NCBI GenBank assembly: GCA_016303065.1
Contig: JAEDMJ010000027.1
Coordinates: 1-26,458 of the forward strand
Source of the DNA: Clostridiales bacterium
Lineage (GTDB): Bacteria; Bacillota; Clostridia; Oscillospirales; QAMX01
Direction of reading: 5' to 3'
DNA: 26,458 nucleotides
The notes beneath the pieces are model-generated. The model had not been told where the DNA came from and did not search any database. It was given only the letters and a program-made list of their open reading frames with translations. Made by a program: the position numbers and the translations under genes. Position 1 is the first letter of the stretch. The number at the start of each line of letters is the position of its first letter. Below are positions 23,177 to 26,458 of this stretch, in pieces.

Positions 23177-23311
23177 TCAATGTCGGTTCACATGTCGGAA
23201 ATATCTGCGGCTTGACTTGCGGCTTTGACGCAATATCTTATATAATTGGGATAGCCCTGCTTTGCGCCTGAGTACCGATATCCTTTTCCCGAAATGAGTT
23301 TTATTTGTCAC
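23177..23311 (-). pseudogene. Fragment of an XRE-type helix-turn-helix protein
   Basis: A GTG at 23309-23311, with GAGGGG eight bases upstream, opens 44 codons beginning MTNKTHFGKRISVLRRKAGLSQ. This matches the first helix of XRE/Cro domains up to the conserved Gln. The following residues (LYKILRQSRKSS) do not continue the domain, and the frame stops at 23177. It is probably a broken regulator left by a deletion or shift, or a short leader ORF upstream of DUF4838. Confidence 0.45.
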
Positions 23312-23341
23312 AAACCCAAGCCCCTCAATATCTTTTGCTGT

Positions 23342-23370
23342 ATTATACCATACCAAACAGATATTTTGAA
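23342..23370 (-). promoter_or_regulatory. Promoter reading towards the XRE fragment and DUF4838
   Basis: TTCAAA (23365-23370), 17 bp, TATAAT (23342-23347) on the minus strand. The leader to DUF4838 would be about 210 bases. Confidence 0.6.
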
Positions 23371-23462
23371 GCGGCGCGATGTTGAATATATTCCCGGCGC
23401 TGCAACTTTCGGTTGGATTACTGCTGTGTCATTATGGTGTGGTTCTATTTTAGCAAATCGGG

Positions 23463-23478
23463 TTAAGTTTGGACTTAA
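23463..23478. promoter_or_regulatory. Perfect palindrome upstream of the sugar operon promoter
   Basis: TTAAGT-TTGG-ACTTAA lies 12 bases before the -35 box of the rightward promoter and between the two divergent promoters. It is a plausible site for a sugar-responsive regulator. No such regulator gene is complete in the window. Confidence 0.5.
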
Positions 23479-23490
23479 GCTTGCGGAATA

Positions 23491-23519
23491 TTGAAATTAT
23501 AATTGTTTTATGCTATACT
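23491..23519 (+). promoter_or_regulatory. Promoter of the sugar isomerase/dehydrogenase operon
   Basis: TTGAAA (23491-23496), 17 bp, TATACT (23514-23519). The start point is near 23526, about 250 bases before the isomerase gene. Confidence 0.7.
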
Positions 23520-23555
23520 TGATTAAATCGAAATGGTACTGGGTGGAATAATGCA

Positions 23556-23729
23556 GTGAAATCCGAATATACAGAATATCATAAAAGCGTAAGCGGCGAG
23601 GAGTTAATCGCTGGCTTATAGGCAGCTGATAAAAAAGTAAAAACACTTTCTCTGCCAATGAAAGAATACGGCGGGCTTGGTGCTTTCAGCAGCCCTGCAA
23701 TAAGCCGGCGATTTGGAACATGGAACAAA
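23556..23729 (+). pseudogene. Remnant of a homing-endonuclease-associated repeat protein
   Basis: A GTG at 23556 with GGTGG upstream begins VKSEYTEYHKSVSGEELIAGL, followed by TAG 23619-23621. The same frame continues AADKKVKTLSLPMKEYGGLG, AFSSPAISRRFGTWNK. The EELIA...L-EY--LG-FSS--I-RRFG-WN pattern is that of homing-endonuclease-associated repeats (HNH proteins in Clostridia). After WNK the similarity stops and a basic linker leads to the isomerase gene. So this is one repeat with an amber codon and no nuclease domain. Recognition is from motif memory. Confidence 0.5.
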
Positions 23730-23774
23730 AAGGATAAACGCAGATATTATCACTTTGTCAGGAGGAAGATGAAC

Positions 23775-24611
23775 ATGAAAATCGGATGCGGAACGGTACT
23801 GTTCAGAGAATATGATCTGGAGCGCAGTCTGGATGCAATACGGAAAATCGGTTTCGAGTATTTTGAGACACAGGCCGTGGGTCCTTGGTGTCCCCATGTC
23901 AATATAGAAACCGATGATCCGGAGAAACTGGTCCGTCTGAAAAACAAGTACGGATTCAAAGGAATAACCGGACTGTGGTCATATAACGGAAATATCATTC
24001 GTCCCGCTGACTCGGTGGAATGTGTTTCACGCTCCGTTGAATGGGCGGCGGCAGCCGGAATTCCGATTGTACACTTTGGAGACGGTTCCAGGATTCCGGG
24101 AACAACGGACGAGGAGGCTTTTGAGACGCTTCAGGAGAAGCTGACGAAAATTCTTGCGGTTGCGAAGAAATACGGCGTTAAAATGGCGTTGGAACCGCAC
24201 GGAACCTTTTCCTTGACCGGCGAAGGGCTGAAAAAAATTCTGACTATCGGCAGTCCTGAAGTACTCGGAATCAACTATGACGCTTGTAACATCTTCCGCG
24301 CGGGATATGTCGAGAGCGGAAACGGCAAGTCCGGATACGTGCGGGCTGTGAACGGCGAGGATGAGGCCGCGGTTTTGCAGGAAATCGGCGGCAGAGTTAT
24401 TCACTGCCACGCAAAGGACATTAACGAGCAAAAAGAGTGCGTTGCGGTCGGCGACGGAGTTGTCAATGTCAAAGGTGTAGTGGAACAACTGAAGCGCATC
24501 GGGTATGACGGAGTTATTTCCGTGGAAACCGAAGGCGGTGGAGATTTTGATTCTATTGCAGAACTTGCCGCAAAAAGTTACCGTTATCTTGATCAACTGA
24601 TAAACGGCTGA
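23775..24611 (+). CDS. Sugar phosphate isomerase/epimerase (xylose isomerase-like TIM barrel)
   Basis: 278 residues from the ATG at 23775, nine bases after GGAGG (23761-23765); an ATG at 23769 is too close to it. The barrel shows the expected metal-site segments: KMALEPHGTFSLTGEG (Glu), LGINYDACNIF (Asp), GGRVIHCHAKDINE (His) and DGVISVETEGGG (Glu). These fit the AP_endonuc_2 superfamily of divalent-metal isomerases and epimerases. The exact sugar is unknown. It precedes a Gfo/Idh/MocA dehydrogenase by 73 bp on the same strand; the pair is common in inositol and uncommon-sugar catabolism. Confidence 0.88.
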   Translation: MKIGCGTVLFREYDLERSLDAIRKIGFEYFETQAVGPWCPHVNIETDDPEKLVRLKNKYGFKGITGLWSYNGNIIRPADSVECVSRSVEWAAAAGIPIVHFGDGSRIPGTTDEEAFETLQEKLTKILAVAKKYGVKMALEPHGTFSLTGEGLKKILTIGSPEVLGINYDACNIFRAGYVESGNGKSGYVRAVNGEDEAAVLQEIGGRVIHCHAKDINEQKECVAVGDGVVNVKGVVEQLKRIGYDGVISVETEGGGDFDSIAELAAKSYRYLDQLING

Positions 24612-24684
24612 TTCGCCTGGAAGCAGACAGAACGGCAGTATCTGAGGAAATGAGACCAAAATATCAGTAAAGAAGGAACATATT

Positions 24685-25791
24685 ATGAAAAAGTATAAGG
24701 TTGGGATTATCGGCTGCGGCGCAATTTCCGGAAATTATCTGACTTATGCGCGGGAGGCGTATTCGGATTACTTTGAGGTCGTGGCACTGGGAGATATCAG
24801 GATCGAAAAAGCAAAAGCGCGCGCCGAAGAATATGAAATTGCTGAATATGGTATGCCCGAACTGCTTTATGATGATCCGGAAATTGATTTGATTATCAAT
24901 TTGACAGTTCCGGCAGCGCATGAAGAGGTCACTGTTCGCGCTCTTGAAGCGGGAAAGCACGTATATACCGAGAAGCCCATGGCCACCACCCGTGACGGAA
25001 TAAATCATATCATGGATGTTGCGAAGAGAGTTGGCAAGCGTGTCGGCTGTGCCCCGGATTCCTTTATGAGTGCGCCCTCGCAAACTGCAAAAAAGGCAAT
25101 CGAGGAAGATTGGATTGGCGCGCCGATCGGAGCCAGTGCCATGTGCGCCATGAGAGGCAACGAATACTGGAGACCGGATGCGGACTTTTTCTACCAAAAG
25201 GGGGCGGGTCCGATGATGGACATGGCTCCTTACTACTTAAACCTGTTCATAAGTCTGCTGGGACCTGTCAACGCGGTGTCGGCCGTGTCAAAGATTACCT
25301 GGCCGGAAAGAACCATTAAAGTGCCGCCGCGCCGCGGTGAGAAGATCAAGGTCGAAGTTCCTACTTACGTTGCGTCGACCATGAAGTTTGACTGCGGGGT
25401 GATTGCGACTTTCACAAACTCCTTTGACATCTGGAAAAGCCAACAGCCCTTCGTTGAAATATACGGAGAAAAAGGCACAATGATTATTCCGGATCCGAAT
25501 TGTTACACCGGAGAGGTGTTGATTCGCCGGTTCCGGGACACCGAATGGCGTGTTGTTCCGCAGTTTGTGGAGTATCAGAAATACGGGCGCGGAATTGGCG
25601 TCGTGGATATGATTCGAAGCATTGAGGCGGGCGTTCCGCATAAAGCAAGCGCAGAAATGGCATATCATGTAACAGATGTCATTCTCGCTATGGATGAAGC
25701 AGGAGAGGCGCACAAGGAAATAGCCGTTCAGTCTACCACGAAAAAGCCGGAGGGACTCTGGACCATGCCGGAAACGATTCTCTGGAAGTAA
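24685..25791 (+). CDS. Gfo/Idh/MocA-family oxidoreductase
   Basis: 368 residues; ATG 24685 follows GAAGGAA. The N-terminal Rossmann fold starts KVGIIGCGAISGNYL, with Asp at the end of strand two (ALGDIRIEKAKAR) suggesting NAD(H) preference. The catalytic region EKPMATT (residues about 97-103) is the family signature. The C-terminal beta-sheet domain has GAGPMMDMAPYYLNL with the Asp and Tyr of the substrate site. These enzymes oxidise or epimerise sugars and cyclitols. It probably works with the upstream isomerase. A double-hairpin terminator follows. Confidence 0.92.
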   Translation: MKKYKVGIIGCGAISGNYLTYAREAYSDYFEVVALGDIRIEKAKARAEEYEIAEYGMPELLYDDPEIDLIINLTVPAAHEEVTVRALEAGKHVYTEKPMATTRDGINHIMDVAKRVGKRVGCAPDSFMSAPSQTAKKAIEEDWIGAPIGASAMCAMRGNEYWRPDADFFYQKGAGPMMDMAPYYLNLFISLLGPVNAVSAVSKITWPERTIKVPPRRGEKIKVEVPTYVASTMKFDCGVIATFTNSFDIWKSQQPFVEIYGEKGTMIIPDPNCYTGEVLIRRFRDTEWRVVPQFVEYQKYGRGIGVVDMIRSIEAGVPHKASAEMAYHVTDVILAMDEAGEAHKEIAVQSTTKKPEGLWTMPETILWK

Positions 25792-25890
25792 GGAAAATGC
25801 CGGGAAGGCGCCCTTCCGTCAATTCGAGTCGTATGTACCCCAAAATCGCGAAAAGCTTCTGAAAAGTCCGAAAAACTTCAAAGTCGAAAA

Positions 25891-25955
25891 ACCGGAGAAA
25901 TCTCTCGAAATCTCCGGTTCCCGGCACTGCGAACACATCGCGGTGCCGTTTTTTT
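25891..25955 (+). terminator. Double hairpin terminator of the sugar operon
   Basis: ACCGGAGA (25891-25898) pairs with 25911-25918, then CGGCACTGCG (25922-25931) pairs with CGCGGTGCCG (25939-25948), followed by seven T (25949-25955). Confidence 0.9.
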
Positions 25956-26126
25956 CATTGGCGCATTTAAATTGGCCCCACGTCATTATGTTTGATCTTT
26001 TTGGCGGATTTTCGGCTGGTTATGAGGTTTTATCGTTGGAATTTCTCGTGAATACTTTTGATAAGTTCCGCTTAGGTCAGGTGGCGGAAAATATGCGGCT
26101 TAACTTGAGACTTAAATCGGGGCAAG
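25956..26126. other. Gap between convergent genes, no gene seen
   Basis: AT-leaning sequence without a convincing coding frame, ribosome binding site or strong hairpin. Confidence 0.4.
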
Positions 26127-26458
26127 TTACCCTTCTCTTTGCTCTGCAAAGTAGATTCCCAAATCTTTTAAAATATCAGGAATATCGTAAATACTTTTGC
26201 CGTCTGTATCAACTCTAAAAGACTCACCGGGCATGTCTTGCGTAAAAGTATCCCAAGCAGTGACCAAATGCTCAACCAATGCAATTTCGTGTTCCTCAAA
26301 AAAACCGTCAAAAGTATTTTTGTTCTGTGTATAAACAGAAACAACATTGTATTTTTCTACCATTATTTCATCATTAGATATATGACATCCAAAACCGAAA
26401 CTGCACAGCCCATCATTTATCATCAAATCGGCAGTCCGGTTTAATATAACTAATGCTT
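26127..26458 (-). CDS. C-terminal part of an unknown protein (5' end beyond window)
   Basis: A leftward frame stays open from the right edge to the stop at 26127, at least 110 codons (ALVILNRTADLMINDG at the edge; then DGFFEEHEIALVEHLVTAWD). An internal TTG/ATG near 26423 exists but the frame is open upstream, so the gene probably starts outside. It is acidic, has no membrane segment and matches no family that I recognise. Its AT-richness compared with the sugar operon may mean another acquired segment begins here. Confidence 0.55.
   Translation of the reverse strand, partial: ALVILNRTADLMINDGLCSFGFGCHISNDEIMVEKYNVVSVYTQNKNTFDGFFEEHEIALVEHLVTAWDTFTQDMPGESFRVDTDGKSIYDIPDILKDLGIYFAEQREG

Noticed and set aside
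7156..23621. TAG as a sense codon (two in-frame amber codons in otherwise coherent frames)
   Set aside because: The intact Rrf2 gene ends with TAG at its normal family length and directly before its terminator, so TAG works as a stop. The other cases lie in genes that are already truncated.

Overview
The window looks like chromosomal DNA of an anaerobic Firmicute of the class Clostridia, probably near Oscillospiraceae or Christensenellaceae. That assignment is inferred from strong AGGAGG-type ribosome binding sites, sigma-A promoters, a Gram-positive pilin-type surface protein, Rrf2/LysR control of cysteine genes, a class M sirtuin with its macrodomain, and DUF4838/DUF6935-type proteins. No rRNA, tRNA, CRISPR array or complete insertion sequence was seen.

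Layout. (1) 1-4630: the end of an unknown gene, then a 1423-residue secreted vWA protein with five isopeptide-type pilin domains. (2) 4690-6490: a convergent sigma factor with a 370-residue C-terminal extension and a clear promoter. (3) 6577-9007: a graveyard of ABC exporters. A leftward two-gene operon survives as fragments, one with an amber codon, and meets a rightward exporter head-to-head at about 7540-7553, where both genes lack their 5' ends. (4) 9150-13795: a sulfur block with metY (O-acetylhomoserine sulfhydrylase), a LysR regulator whose likely operators lie between it and the metY promoter, an Rrf2 regulator with IscR-like cysteines, and cysK. A shared inverted-repeat box lies just after the start points of cysK and of a divergent promoter that now leads only into a ThiF/MoeB remnant. 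(5) 13954-15647: a TPR gene and an alpha/beta hydrolase gene, broken by three single-base shifts, all in homopolymers. (6) 15698-17396: a 5'-truncated HxlR gene and a 5'-truncated macrodomain gene, head-to-head, then an intact SirTM-type sirtuin. (7) 17511-19046: an ArsR regulator, then an AT-rich insert of about 1.1 kb with cut-off genes at both edges, inverted repeats at its ends and a direct repeat of the arsR tail. (8) 19136-22121: GNAT and P-loop genes, then small envelope or unknown genes. (9) 22165-25955: a DUF4838 protein, an XRE fragment, a homing-endonuclease-repeat remnant, and a sugar operon (TIM-barrel isomerase/epimerase plus Gfo/Idh/MocA oxidoreductase). (10) The right edge holds the end of an unknown leftward gene.

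Two themes stand out. First, a coherent cysteine/methionine regulatory circuit can be read directly from promoters and operators. Second, gene decay is unusually dense: two head-to-head 5' deletions, nonsense codons, homopolymer shifts and orphan fragments. Because the data could come from a draft or metagenome assembly, the junctions and homopolymer shifts need read-level confirmation before they are treated as biology.
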